From Bin55 sp965220235 (GTDB lineage Bacteria > Pseudomonadota > Gammaproteobacteria > Pseudomonadales > Azotimanducaceae), in contig OZ244815.1 in assembly GCA_965220235.1 (NCBI GenBank), positions 1,674,001 through 1,738,000 on the forward strand: a stretch of 64,000 bases of DNA, written 5' to 3'. The notes under the pieces are model-generated. The model made no database searches. It was not told where the DNA came from and saw only the letters and a program-made list of their open reading frames with translations. The position numbers and the translations under genes are program-made. Below, one piece after another: positions 45,525 through 54,268 of the stretch (its first letter is position 1; each line of letters starts with the position of its first letter).

Positions 45525-46045
45525 TGGAAATCAAAACACGTGACCGGGTTGTCGGCGGGGTATTTCTGGCGGCACTCGCAGTCATTCTGGTACCCATGGT
45601 CTTCGATGAGTCGCCTGGTCCAGCGCTTGAAGTCGATCCGATGTCGGAACTCGATATTGAACGGGTTCCGGAAATACCCCTCCCAAACGCAAGTACCGCG
45701 GCGTCTAAACGAGATGAACTGAGGCAGATAGTTGATGAGGATGGCTTCTTAGTCGATTATGGCACTCGCGTCGGTGACGTGACGATTGATGAGAATGTCG
45801 ATGACTCCGGCTATTGGGCTGTCCAGCTCGGGAGTTTCCGAGAAGTGGATAAAGCCGACGCCTTGCGCATACGCCTTAAAGACGATGGGCAGCGCACCTG
45901 GATTTCGCAGGCGAAGATCAACGACGAAATCATGACCCGTGTTGCGGTTGGACCATTCAATGAGCGCGAGGCTGCAGAGTCATTTCGGAAAGAAGCGGCT
46001 GAACGTTACGACATCGACGGTCTGGTCGTTGGTTACAAACCATGA
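45524..46045 (+). CDS. dedD: DedD-like SPOR-domain cell-division protein
   Basis: The 173-residue protein has a short cytoplasmic N-terminus (MEIKTRDRVVGG), one membrane helix (about 11-28), a linker, and a C-terminal SPOR domain (about 98-170, with YWAVQLGSF and TRVAVGPF). SPOR domains bind denuded peptidoglycan at the septum. ATG 45524 shares a base with the folC TAA. folC-dedD-cvpA-purF is a conserved order in gammaproteobacteria. Confidence 0.9.
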   Translation: MEIKTRDRVVGGVFLAALAVILVPMVFDESPGPALEVDPMSELDIERVPEIPLPNASTAASKRDELRQIVDEDGFLVDYGTRVGDVTIDENVDDSGYWAVQLGSFREVDKADALRIRLKDDGQRTWISQAKINDEIMTRVAVGPFNEREAAESFRKEAAERYDIDGLVVGYKP

Positions 46046-46527
46046 GTGGTTTTAACTTTTGGGACATTGGTTTCGCGCTGCTCTTGTTGGTCTCGACGTT
46101 TCGCGGATGGTCCAAGGGTGCGGTGATCGACACGATTGCGACAGTTGTGTTATTGATTGCGATATTCGGAGGTCTTTTATTCGGAACAGAAGTTGGTACT
46201 CTCATCCTAGGCGTGTCTCAAGAAGGTCAAAACCCGTGGGCATTACCACTCGGATTCGTGATCGTATTCATCGTGGTTACGTTAATTGGTGCGCTCATTC
46301 GGAAGGCGATCGATTCTGCCATTTCTGAATCCGCGTTGCGCCCTGCTGACCGAACGATTGGACTAGTGCTCGGTGTCGTACGGGGGGTTTTGATCATCAT
46401 GCTCATCATCGCGTGTATGCTGCGGTGGTATCCCGATTCACCCGAGTTGTTGAGCTCATTTTCATTTCGATTGCTTGAGCCGTTCAATGACGACGTGAGC
46501 AAATTTGTAGACTTGTTAGTCGGGTAG
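46042..46527 (+). CDS. cvpA: CvpA family membrane protein
   Basis: The 161-residue protein has about four hydrophobic helices with FNFWDIGFALLLLVSTFRGWSKGAV at the N-terminus, typical for CvpA. The family is linked to colicin V production and to envelope stress tolerance. ATG 46042 overlaps the dedD stop by four bases (ATGA). purF follows after 43 bases. Confidence 0.92.
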   Translation: MSGFNFWDIGFALLLLVSTFRGWSKGAVIDTIATVVLLIAIFGGLLFGTEVGTLILGVSQEGQNPWALPLGFVIVFIVVTLIGALIRKAIDSAISESALRPADRTIGLVLGVVRGVLIIMLIIACMLRWYPDSPELLSSFSFRLLEPFNDDVSKFVDLLVG

Positions 46528-46570
46528 CACAATTTAGCCCAAGCATGTCTAGCAGAAAAGAGACATAAAC

Positions 46571-48109
46571 GTGTGCGGCGTAGTTGGCATCGTTGGTAGC
46601 ACTGAGATCAATCAAGAGCTCTACGATGCAATGCTCATCCTGCAGCATCGCGGTCAAGACGCTGCAGGCATGGCGATTTCTGATGGTGATCGACTTGCGC
46701 TACGGAAAGCGAATGGGCTCGTCAGCGAAGTGTTTCAAGAACGTCATATGTTGCGTGCGCGCGGGAAACTTGGTGTTGGACATGTGCGATATCCGACGGC
46801 TGGGACCGCTACTTCCGCCGAAGCTCAACCTATGTATGTGAACTCACCGTGTGGAATTTGTATCGCTCATAACGGTAATATCACTAATTCAAAAGCACTA
46901 CGTGAGGACATCACAACTAAGTACAACCGGCATCTGAACACTCGCTCCGACTCTGAAATCTTGCTGAATGTATTTGCACACGAACTACAAAACAGCGAAC
47001 AAGCAGTTAGTGAACCTGCCAGTGTTTTCAACGCGGTTGCAGCAGTACATCAGCAGTGCATTGGTGCGTATGCGGCTGTCGCGTTGGTCATTGGCGGCGG
47101 GATCGTGGGTTTCCGTGATCCTCGAGGTATTCGACCTCTGGTCGTTGGCGCACGAAACAGCAACACGAAGAGCACTCCTGATTACATGATCGCGAGCGAA
47201 ACGGCAGTTCTCGACATCTTGGGGTTCAAACCGATACGAGACATCGAACCAGGTGAAGCCTGCTACATAACGGAGAGCGGTGAGCTCCATATTCAGCAGT
47301 GCGCGGAACAACATACACACACGCCATGCATTTTTGAGTATGTCTACCTCGCGCGACCTGATTCCGTGCTTGACAAGATTTCCGTCTATAAGGCTCGCCT
47401 CAGTATGGGCGAAGCGCTAGCAGACACGTTCCTCGAACGTTTTCCAGATGGTAAGCACGACGTTGATGTCGTCATACCCATTCCAGAGACTAGCAGAACT
47501 GCGTCTCTACCGCTAGCACACCGACTAGGCGTCGACTATCGGGAAGGATTCGTAAAAAATCGATACATCGGACGAACTTTCATCATGCCAGGTCAGTCGA
47601 TTCGGAAAAAGTCGGTTCGACAAAAACTGAACGTCATTGAGCTGGAGGTCCGAGACAAAGTCGTACTACTCGTTGAAGACTCAATCGTTCGAGGCACGAC
47701 GATTCGTGAAGTTATTGAACAGTGTCGTCAAGCGGGCGCAAAAAAGGTATATCTTGCAAGCGCAGCGCCGCCGGTGCGGTTTCCAAACGTGTTCGGGATT
47801 GATATGCCAAGTACGGACGAGTTTATCGCAACAGGACGCACCGAAGAGGAAATCCAACAGGACCTTGGTGTTGAGCTACTTGTGTACCAGAAATTGGAAG
47901 ATCTCAAGCGAGTGGTCCGCAGTTGGAATGAAGACATCGAAGAATTTGATTGCTCTATTTTTGATGGTAGGTACAACTGCGTAGGGGTAGATGAGTCCTA
48001 CCTCAGCCAGCTATCGCTCGAACGCAACGACTACACTCGATCTATCGAGGACGTGTTCGAGATCGAGTCCGAAGATGAACATATCGCTGATTCGCGCGTG
48101 AATGCCTAA
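46571..48109 (+). CDS. purF: Amidophosphoribosyltransferase
   Basis: PurF transfers glutamine amide to PRPP, the first step of purine synthesis. The 512-residue protein begins CGVVGIVG after the GTG start, so Met removal would expose the nucleophile Cys2 directly, and no propeptide is present. HRGQDAAG, RYPTAG and the PRPP loop VLLVEDSIVRGTT are visible. Start GTG 46571. The DUF1289 gene overlaps its 3' end by eight bases. Confidence 0.97.
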   Translation: MCGVVGIVGSTEINQELYDAMLILQHRGQDAAGMAISDGDRLALRKANGLVSEVFQERHMLRARGKLGVGHVRYPTAGTATSAEAQPMYVNSPCGICIAHNGNITNSKALREDITTKYNRHLNTRSDSEILLNVFAHELQNSEQAVSEPASVFNAVAAVHQQCIGAYAAVALVIGGGIVGFRDPRGIRPLVVGARNSNTKSTPDYMIASETAVLDILGFKPIRDIEPGEACYITESGELHIQQCAEQHTHTPCIFEYVYLARPDSVLDKISVYKARLSMGEALADTFLERFPDGKHDVDVVIPIPETSRTASLPLAHRLGVDYREGFVKNRYIGRTFIMPGQSIRKKSVRQKLNVIELEVRDKVVLLVEDSIVRGTTIREVIEQCRQAGAKKVYLASAAPPVRFPNVFGIDMPSTDEFIATGRTEEEIQQDLGVELLVYQKLEDLKRVVRSWNEDIEEFDCSIFDGRYNCVGVDESYLSQLSLERNDYTRSIEDVFEIESEDEHIADSRVNA

Positions 48110-48596
48110 ACCACCTCAGGAAAAGCGCGACCGACCTGCGCGCACCGAACATTTCCTCAGACCACGACCGCGGTCGACGCCGTGTGTGGGTATTTGCTCA
48201 ACATCACATGGCGATTTTGTCTGTCGCGGTTGCAAGCGTTTTTTTAATGAGGTTCGTGATTGGCAGAACTTTGCACCGGACCAGCGGGAAATGGTCTTCA
48301 ATCGATTGGCGCAACTAAAGCGGGATAGTATTTTGGCGTTGGTAGCGATTGCTAACGAGAACCAACTACGGTCAAAGACAGACGAGTTTGTTGGCAGTGC
48401 TTCTGATGACCTAGCCCTTAGAGTGTACGAGGCGTTGGGGCGATGTGAAGGTGTCTACGACGATTGGGGATTACAGCCACCTAAGGACCTGAAAGGATGG
48501 GAAGACCCGTTGAAGGTGCTCAAACACATTGAGGATTTCTACTACGAGACCTCTCGCGGCGCATTCGAACAGTTTTACAAGATCCGTACTAACTAG
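48102..48596 (+). CDS. DUF1289-containing protein with C-terminal extension
   Basis: The 164-residue protein has the DUF1289 cysteine cluster in TPCVGICST and CRGCKR (about 27-47), a likely small metal site, followed by WQNFAPDQREMV. Ordinary DUF1289 proteins are under 100 residues. Here an additional region of about 75 residues (RVYEALGRCEGVYDDWGL and EDFYYETSRGAFEQFYKI) follows that I do not recognise. ATG 48102 lies within the end of purF, and miaE starts two bases after its stop. Function unknown. Confidence 0.7.
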   Translation: MPKPPQEKRDRPARTEHFLRPRPRSTPCVGICSTSHGDFVCRGCKRFFNEVRDWQNFAPDQREMVFNRLAQLKRDSILALVAIANENQLRSKTDEFVGSASDDLALRVYEALGRCEGVYDDWGLQPPKDLKGWEDPLKVLKHIEDFYYETSRGAFEQFYKIRTN

Positions 48597-48598
48597 CG

Positions 48599-49210
48599 GT
48601 GGTTTCTGCTGCGATACAAAGTCTGTTGCTGTGCGAAACGCCTTCGACGTGGCTTGAGGAGGCATCACACCAACTCCCTAACTTGCTGATCGATCAAGCG
48701 AACTGCGAGAAAAAAGCAGCAGCAACTGCGGTCTCTTTGTTGCATCGAAGCGGTGCAGATGAACGGTTTTCGTTGGAGCTATCCCGCATCGCCCGAGAAG
48801 AACTCAAGCATCTTGAGCTCGTACTAAAAGTCATAAAGCGTCACGGCATGAACACTCGGCATTTATCTGCCGGGCGATATGCGAGAGCTTTGCATGAGTG
48901 GACGAGCAAGCGTGAACCAGCGCGTCTCGTCGATCAATTGCTGGTGTGTGCAATGATTGAGGCAAGATCTTGCGAGCGAATAGGTGCGTTACTCGCGATC
49001 CTCAAAGGCGATTTAAGAACCTTGTACGAAAAATTGCACGATGCAGAAGATCGTCATTTTGAGTTCTATGTCGCGAGAGCTTATGCACTTGACCCCGATT
49101 ACTGCGAGGAAAGACTCGCAAGCCTGAGCCGATTAGACGCTTACTTGATATTGCAACCTGACCAAGAATTTAGGTTTCACAGCGGCACGCCAGATCGTCA
49201 ACTAGATTGA
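48599..49210 (+). CDS. miaE: tRNA-(ms2io6A)-hydroxylase MiaE
   Basis: MiaE is a diiron oxygenase that hydroxylates ms2i6A at tRNA position 37. The 203-residue four-helix protein shows the carboxylate/His ligand pattern in EKKAAATAV, REELKHLELV, IEARSCERIGAL and DAEDRHFEFYV. Start GTG 48599. Last gene of the leuC operon as drawn; lpxH converges and the two coding ends overlap by 13 bases. Confidence 0.9.
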   Translation: MVSAAIQSLLLCETPSTWLEEASHQLPNLLIDQANCEKKAAATAVSLLHRSGADERFSLELSRIAREELKHLELVLKVIKRHGMNTRHLSAGRYARALHEWTSKREPARLVDQLLVCAMIEARSCERIGALLAILKGDLRTLYEKLHDAEDRHFEFYVARAYALDPDYCEERLASLSRLDAYLILQPDQEFRFHSGTPDRQLD

Positions 49211-49923
49211 ATCGCAAATCGTTCGAGGTTGAACGCCGATTTATGCTGGCGTAAAAGCCATCCGCACGTCCCCCAGTCGCCTAAAACCATACGCTTGGCG
49301 CCGTTGTGTAAAAGGTGCACCCCGGGTCTATGAGTATGACCGTGAATCATGGTTTTACAGCCATGAGCCTTTAGATCGTTTTCTATCTCGACTTCGACCA
49401 CATCCGTTATGTTTGTCGCCTTCAACTCGTTTGAGTTTTTACTTTGCTCGCGAAGGGATCGAGCGAGCGCACGTCTTTCCTCAAGCGATGAACTGAGAAT
49501 CTGATTCTGCCATTCAGGTGAACGGAATAGTTTCCTCATGTTCATGTACGCGACATCGCTCGTGCAATACGCGTCCCCGTGTGCGAGAAGAACTCTCTCA
49601 GAAAGTTCCGTACTTTCTAACACAAAAGGGTCGGGAATTAGTCTCACACCGGTCAGGGAAGCAAACTTGTCGCGGTACAGGAAGTCTCTGTTACCGTGCA
49701 TTACGCTCACCGGGACCTGTTCTGTGGTTAAACGTAAGTCGTGAATTAATGTACTTGCGAATGTCGAATCGTCATCGTCGCCAACCCACACTTCAACTAA
49801 ATCCCCGAGGATAAACACCTCGAGGTCTTGGTCGCACGCGTTTTGAAGTAGCTGCTGAAACGAACTGTATTTCGGATCCTGATCAGACTCAAGGTGTAGA
49901 TCTGAAATAAAAATTCGACTCAA
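49198..49923 (-). CDS. lpxH: UDP-2,3-diacylglucosamine diphosphatase
   Basis: LpxH hydrolyses UDP-2,3-diacylglucosamine to lipid X in lipid A synthesis, so the organism makes lipopolysaccharide. The 241-residue calcineurin-like protein has the metal motifs ISDLHL, GDLVEVW, HGNRDF, LAHGD and IHGHTHRPG. TTG 49923 overlaps the folD stop by four bases; no better start exists. folD-lpxH form a small minus-strand operon. Confidence 0.94.
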   Translation of the reverse strand: MSRIFISDLHLESDQDPKYSSFQQLLQNACDQDLEVFILGDLVEVWVGDDDDSTFASTLIHDLRLTTEQVPVSVMHGNRDFLYRDKFASLTGVRLIPDPFVLESTELSERVLLAHGDAYCTSDVAYMNMRKLFRSPEWQNQILSSSLEERRALARSLREQSKNSNELKATNITDVVEVEIENDLKAHGCKTMIHGHTHRPGVHLLHNGAKRMVLGDWGTCGWLLRQHKSAFNLERFAIQSS

Positions 49924-50774
49924 TGAGTAGCCCGATTTACTGAATCGAGAAGATTCTCTAGGAGTGAGACCCGGGTCATTGGACCGACACCACCTGGTAC
50001 AGGAGTGATCCAGCTCGCTACCTCGGAAACACTTTCGAAGTCAACATCACCCTTTAACGACCCGTCTGCCTGGCGCTCGATTCCGATGTCAATCACAATT
50101 GCTCCAGGTTTAACCCAGTCGCCTTGAATCAGGCCAGCTTTGCCAGTTGCGGATACGAGAACGTCTGCTTCGCGCACGAGTTCCTTTGTGTTTCGGGTGA
50201 ACTTATGCGCAGTAGTCACAGTACTCCCAACCAGTAGTAGTTCCAATCCCATCGGTCGTCCGACGTGGTTTGAAGCGCCGACCACAACGCTGTGAGTTCC
50301 CAGTAGCTTGACACCCGTGTGTTTGAGTAGCGTCATAACGCCCTTTGGTGTACAGCTGCGGTGCGCAGGATGTCTCAGTGTGAGCAATCCCATGTTGTGC
50401 GGCGATACACCATCGATGTCCTTGCGGGGGTCGATCTCCCCAATGACGTTGAAGTCGTTCAGGTGTGCGGGTAGGGGTAACTGAACCAGAATGCCGTCAA
50501 CTAGTGGGTCTGCGTTGATGCGTTTTACGAGTGCGCAAACCTCGGTTTCTAGTGCACTTGCGGGTAGATGGTAGACATGGCAGTCGATTCCGGCTTCTTC
50601 ACAATCACGCTTTTTTAGCCGGACGTATAGCTCGGACGATGGGTCGTCGCCGACAAGCACAACGGAGAGATTGGGTAGACGAAGACCACGCTGCTGTCGT
50701 TGTTCAAGTTTCTCCTTGACCTCTTTGCGAATGTTTTTGGCGATCCGCTCACCATTAAGAATCTTGGCGGTCAA
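49920..50774 (-). CDS. folD: Methylenetetrahydrofolate dehydrogenase/cyclohydrolase
   Basis: FolD interconverts methylene-, methenyl- and 10-formyl-tetrahydrofolate, feeding purine synthesis. The 284-residue protein has ILNGERIAKNIR, YVRLKKRDCEEAGI (catalytic Lys region), DGILVQLPLP, and the NADP site VVGASNHVGRPM (GRSNIVGKP in most). PGGVGPMTRVSLLENLL ends it. Start TTG 50774 lacks an ATG alternative. Its neighbourhood with three tRNAs and tig matches Pseudomonas. Confidence 0.95.
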   Translation of the reverse strand: MTAKILNGERIAKNIRKEVKEKLEQRQQRGLRLPNLSVVLVGDDPSSELYVRLKKRDCEEAGIDCHVYHLPASALETEVCALVKRINADPLVDGILVQLPLPAHLNDFNVIGEIDPRKDIDGVSPHNMGLLTLRHPAHRSCTPKGVMTLLKHTGVKLLGTHSVVVGASNHVGRPMGLELLLVGSTVTTAHKFTRNTKELVREADVLVSATGKAGLIQGDWVKPGAIVIDIGIERQADGSLKGDVDFESVSEVASWITPVPGGVGPMTRVSLLENLLDSVNRATH

Positions 50775-50904
50775 AGGTAGCTTCGCAGTGCGTAGCGGGC
50801 GAAGGTTGGAATTTTAGATTGCGCAAGGACATGCGACCGTGCGTTGAACCAACAAAATTCTGATAGAACACTAAGATTCACGAAGTGTTTTTTAAGTGCT
50901 TTAG

Positions 50905-51153
50905 GTGATCGTTATGGTCAACGCGATACCGATTATTGGGTGGGTTCTTAGCTTCGTACTTGCGACGTTTCTTGCCATTCCATTTTGGTTCATTTGGTCG
51001 TTTTTAGGTGTCGGAGAAATGTTCGGATTTTTACCCGCCGCGCTTCAGACACCCGGGTTTTGGGCGACTGTAGGTATATTCATGTGCTTGAGCATATTTC
51101 GTGCTGTGGCGTTACCACGCGGTTTGCATATCGGCGACAAGAACGGTGACTAA
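50905..51153 (+). CDS. Small two-helix membrane protein of unknown function
   Basis: An 82-residue frame, with GTG 50905 or ATG 50914 as start. It has two hydrophobic helices (about 6-35, with an FWFIWSF stretch, and about 52-68) and a charged tail. No family is recognised. It lies alone between folD (divergent) and the tRNA genes, so conservation in relatives would be the main support. Confidence 0.45.
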   Translation: MIVMVNAIPIIGWVLSFVLATFLAIPFWFIWSFLGVGEMFGFLPAALQTPGFWATVGIFMCLSIFRAVALPRGLHIGDKNGD

Positions 51154-51254
51154 CTAAATCGAAAGACTGGGTGCTTGAGTTCGAATATTCATCAGTTGCA
51201 TAGAGAATTCGGATAAACGCGCATCATCTTGTCAGATTTGGATAATTTTCGCAC

Positions 51255-51331
<77 letters not shown>

Positions 51332-51478
51332 GTGAATGAACGCGGCGCAACGAAGTTCTCGTGAATGAAGATTGCGCCATAGGTGTGCACAGTTGCCAGC
51401 AGTGCGAACTATCGGTTTTTGCCGTTATTCGAAGGAATTCTGCGGTGACGATATCGGCGTGTGACAGCGGTCCAGTCA

Positions 51479-51554
51479 GCGCCTGTAGCTCAATGGATAG
51501 AGCATTGGCCTTCTAAGCCAACGGTTGAAGGTTCGAATCCTTCCAGGCGTGCCA
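51479..51554 (+). tRNA. tRNA-Arg (anticodon TCT)
   Basis: Acceptor GCGCCTG pairs with CAGGCGT (ending in a G-T pair), the anticodon stem TTGGC/GCCAA carries loop CTTCTAA (anticodon TCT), and the T arm holds GGTTCGAATCC. CCA is encoded. It reads AGA/AGG codons. Confidence 0.97.
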
Positions 51555-51587
51555 CCTGTGAAAATCGTTCGTAAAATCGAATTGCGT

Positions 51588-51663
51588 GGTGGATGTAGCT
51601 CAGTGGTAGAGCCCCGGATTGTGGTTCCGGCTGTCGAGGGTTCAAATCCCTTCATCCACCCCA
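51588..51663 (+). tRNA. tRNA-His (anticodon GTG)
   Basis: Acceptor GTGGATG pairs with CATCCAC, and an extra 5' G (G-1 at 51588) faces C73, the identity mark of tRNA-His. The anticodon stem CCGGA/TCCGG has loop TTGTGGT (anticodon GTG). CCA is encoded. tig begins 22 bases downstream, so they may share a transcript. Confidence 0.97.
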
Positions 51664-51685
51664 CTATCTCAATTTAGATTCAAGT

Positions 51686-53485
51686 ATGACCTACGAATAC
51701 GAGCAGATCGGTGAGTTCACACGTGAGTACACCGTACCTATTAGCCAGCAAGCGTTGGATCAGCGGATTCACGAACTCACAAATGAAGTTGCTTCCAGCG
51801 CGCACCTGAAGGGATTTCGTAAAGGAAGAGCGCCTCGCAAAGTGATTTCGCAGCGCTACGGTTCCGCGATCGAGAACGATGTACTCGAAAAAATCGTCAA
51901 TGAAAACTGTACCACCATCCTCTCCGATGAAGGACTGCAGGCAGGTTGGATAGGTAGACCTTATCTAGCCGCGCCGACAGATGCACCGTACACCTACAAA
52001 GTACGCGTTGAGACGATGCCGAAGATCGAGATCGGCGATCTCGCGGAACTAACGATTAAGCGTCCGAACGTGATTCTTAGCGATGCGAATGTAAGAGAAC
52101 AAATCGATAACGCGCGTACGCGTTGTATTGAGTGGTACGAGTTGAAAGGTGACGAGATCCAATCAAAGAATGGCGATCGCATCTGGATTGAATGCCAACT
52201 CGATACTGAACAACCTGAGGGGTCTGAAGCGGACCCGAATTCCGATGACCTAACCGAGAGAAAAACTGAACGATTTCCTATCGTGCTTCGTATGCCAAAG
52301 AACGAGCTATCGGAATCATTTCACGAAAAGCTCATCGGACTGACAGTAGGTGACCAACTTGAGATTTCCGGCGAAGAACTGAGCAACGAACTCGGCATGA
52401 GCGAAGACGCGACGCCTAGTTCTCCGTTGGTGACGGTGGTTCGCATCGATACAGGTGATCTTCCTCATATAGGAGAATCACTATTTGCACGACCGGAATT
52501 CCGTCATCTTCTGGATTCAATGCCGGATACCAAAATCGAGAGTATCGAGGAGTTAGTGCCAATCGCGCGAGGTTCGATTGAGCAAAACGTCGAACGAACA
52601 ATTGAGCAAATAGTTCAGAATCGCGCGATGTGGGCGCTGGCAAAGCAGCACATTGGGTCGTTACCGCGCGAGGTGCTACGACAGCGATTTTTAGAAGGCA
52701 CCCAGATAGGAGAAGAGAATCTTCAAACGGCGTTTATGGCGTTTCGTCTCTTTGATCCGATCGTCGATGGTGAGACTTTAGATCAGAATCTGCTCATGGC
52801 TCAACCTAGTGCGAATGATGATAGCGGGGATGGCGATTCGGACTCGACAGCCGAAGCTGAAACTGAATCAGCATCTAAAACTAATGGAGAAGATGGATTG
52901 CTTCCCGAAAGTCTTCGCGTCTTTTGGACAAGTGAGGTAAATCGTACGGTTCAGCGCGTGGCATTTACGCTAACACAGCAAGCGCTGATCGAACAACGTA
53001 GCATTGAAGCGGATCAAGAGTGGGTTGCTTCACAGATTCAGGCAAAAGCTGACAGTGTCAACATGGTGGAAGATCAGTCTCGTGCGCAAGAGTATCTCGA
53101 TTACGTCTATGGAGAGCAGCACTACCAGGACCTAGTCACGCAGAGTCTCTTGGAGCAATCTACTAAACTCTTGCTCGATGAGGCTACGATTGAAGATGAA
53201 GATGTCGAATTCGATTCATTTTTGTCTCAATCTGGAGGAGAGGACGCGGAAGAAGCTCTAGCTATTTTCAAGGTAGCTCCGAGCCTTCCAGACCCGGAAG
53301 GATTTGTCTCTAGCGGATCTGAGTCGACAGATGAGGAGACAGCCGATGCGCACACCGAGTCGGCGAATAAGAGTGACGAGGAATCAAAGCTGGCAGACGA
53401 GGTGGTTCCCAAAGCGGAAGGACTCGACGCGGACACGGAAACTAAGCCAGGAATTTTCAAAAAACTGTTTAAGAAGAACAGTTAA
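51686..53485 (+). CDS. tig: Trigger factor, enlarged with acidic insert and tail
   Basis: Trigger factor binds ribosomes and shields nascent chains. Usual length is about 430-450; here it is 599. The N-terminal ribosome-binding domain is intact, with FRKGRAP at 44-50. The FKBP-like middle domain is diverged: the family GQG...PGFE segment is replaced by MPKNELSESFHEKL, so prolyl isomerase activity is doubtful. The C-terminal arms resume after a Ser/Asp/Glu-rich insert at about 372-405, and past about residue 513 an acidic tail of some 85 residues ends in a Lys-rich GIFKKLFKKNS. Start ATG 51686. Position before clpP and clpX is canonical. Confidence 0.9.
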   Translation: MTYEYEQIGEFTREYTVPISQQALDQRIHELTNEVASSAHLKGFRKGRAPRKVISQRYGSAIENDVLEKIVNENCTTILSDEGLQAGWIGRPYLAAPTDAPYTYKVRVETMPKIEIGDLAELTIKRPNVILSDANVREQIDNARTRCIEWYELKGDEIQSKNGDRIWIECQLDTEQPEGSEADPNSDDLTERKTERFPIVLRMPKNELSESFHEKLIGLTVGDQLEISGEELSNELGMSEDATPSSPLVTVVRIDTGDLPHIGESLFARPEFRHLLDSMPDTKIESIEELVPIARGSIEQNVERTIEQIVQNRAMWALAKQHIGSLPREVLRQRFLEGTQIGEENLQTAFMAFRLFDPIVDGETLDQNLLMAQPSANDDSGDGDSDSTAEAETESASKTNGEDGLLPESLRVFWTSEVNRTVQRVAFTLTQQALIEQRSIEADQEWVASQIQAKADSVNMVEDQSRAQEYLDYVYGEQHYQDLVTQSLLEQSTKLLLDEATIEDEDVEFDSFLSQSGGEDAEEALAIFKVAPSLPDPEGFVSSGSESTDEETADAHTESANKSDEESKLADEVVPKAEGLDADTETKPGIFKKLFKKNS

Positions 53486-53504
53486 CTACAGGAGTAAATG
53501 ACAT

Positions 53505-54113
53505 ATGGCGCTTGTGCCTATGGTGCTAGAACAGACGGCTAGGGGAGAACGCTCTTACGATCTGTTTTCGCGTCTATTAAAGGAACGCATCATTTTTATC
53601 AACGGCGCGATCGACGATGCGGTTGCGAGTGTGGTTGTTGCACAGCTGTTGTGGTGCGAATCCGAGAACCCGGATAAAGACACGCACTTGTATATCAATT
53701 CGCCTGGCGGCTCTGTGACCGCTGGATTGTCAATCTATGACACCATGCAGTTCGTGCGATGCGACGTTGAGACGACATGTATCGGTCAGGCAGCAAGTAT
53801 GGGTGCGTTCTTATTAGCTTCGGGCGCTGAAAACAAGCGTTTTGCATTGCCGAACTCACGAATCATGCTCCATCAACCTTCAGGCGGTTCGAGAGGCGTA
53901 GCCGCCGATATCGAAATCGCGGCTCGTGAGATTTTGGCGATCCGGCAGCAGCTGAATGAACTGTTGGCGGTACATACTGGCAAATCGGTCGAACAGATCG
54001 CAAAGGACACTGATCGCGATTACTGGATGACACCCGCAGAGGCGGCAGAATACGGGTTGATCGACAAGGTTCAAGAACCTCGTGTCAAGTTACCCAAAGC
54101 GGTCAATGAGTAA
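53505..54113 (+). CDS. clpP: ATP-dependent protease proteolytic subunit ClpP
   Basis: ClpP forms the tetradecameric chamber fed by ClpX. The 202-residue protein has the catalytic Ser98 in GQAASMGAF, His123 in MLHQPSGG and Asp in the DTDRDYWM segment. LVPMVLEQT is the usual processed N-terminal region. Start ATG 53505, preceded by AGGAG about nine bases upstream, a strong site. It is 19 bases after tig. Confidence 0.97.
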   Translation: MALVPMVLEQTARGERSYDLFSRLLKERIIFINGAIDDAVASVVVAQLLWCESENPDKDTHLYINSPGGSVTAGLSIYDTMQFVRCDVETTCIGQAASMGAFLLASGAENKRFALPNSRIMLHQPSGGSRGVAADIEIAAREILAIRQQLNELLAVHTGKSVEQIAKDTDRDYWMTPAEAAEYGLIDKVQEPRVKLPKAVNE

Positions 54114-54268
54114 CGAAATTCGAGCAGAATCGAATCAATTTCGGATGCTTCGTTCTGGTCGCTTGTTAGGCATGCAAAGCTGCAAATCGCGGAAAATGCC
54201 ACTAACGTGCTATTCTTAGAACACGGCGCACACGAAAGTGCACAAGCGAGGTGTAGAAAATCAGCAAC

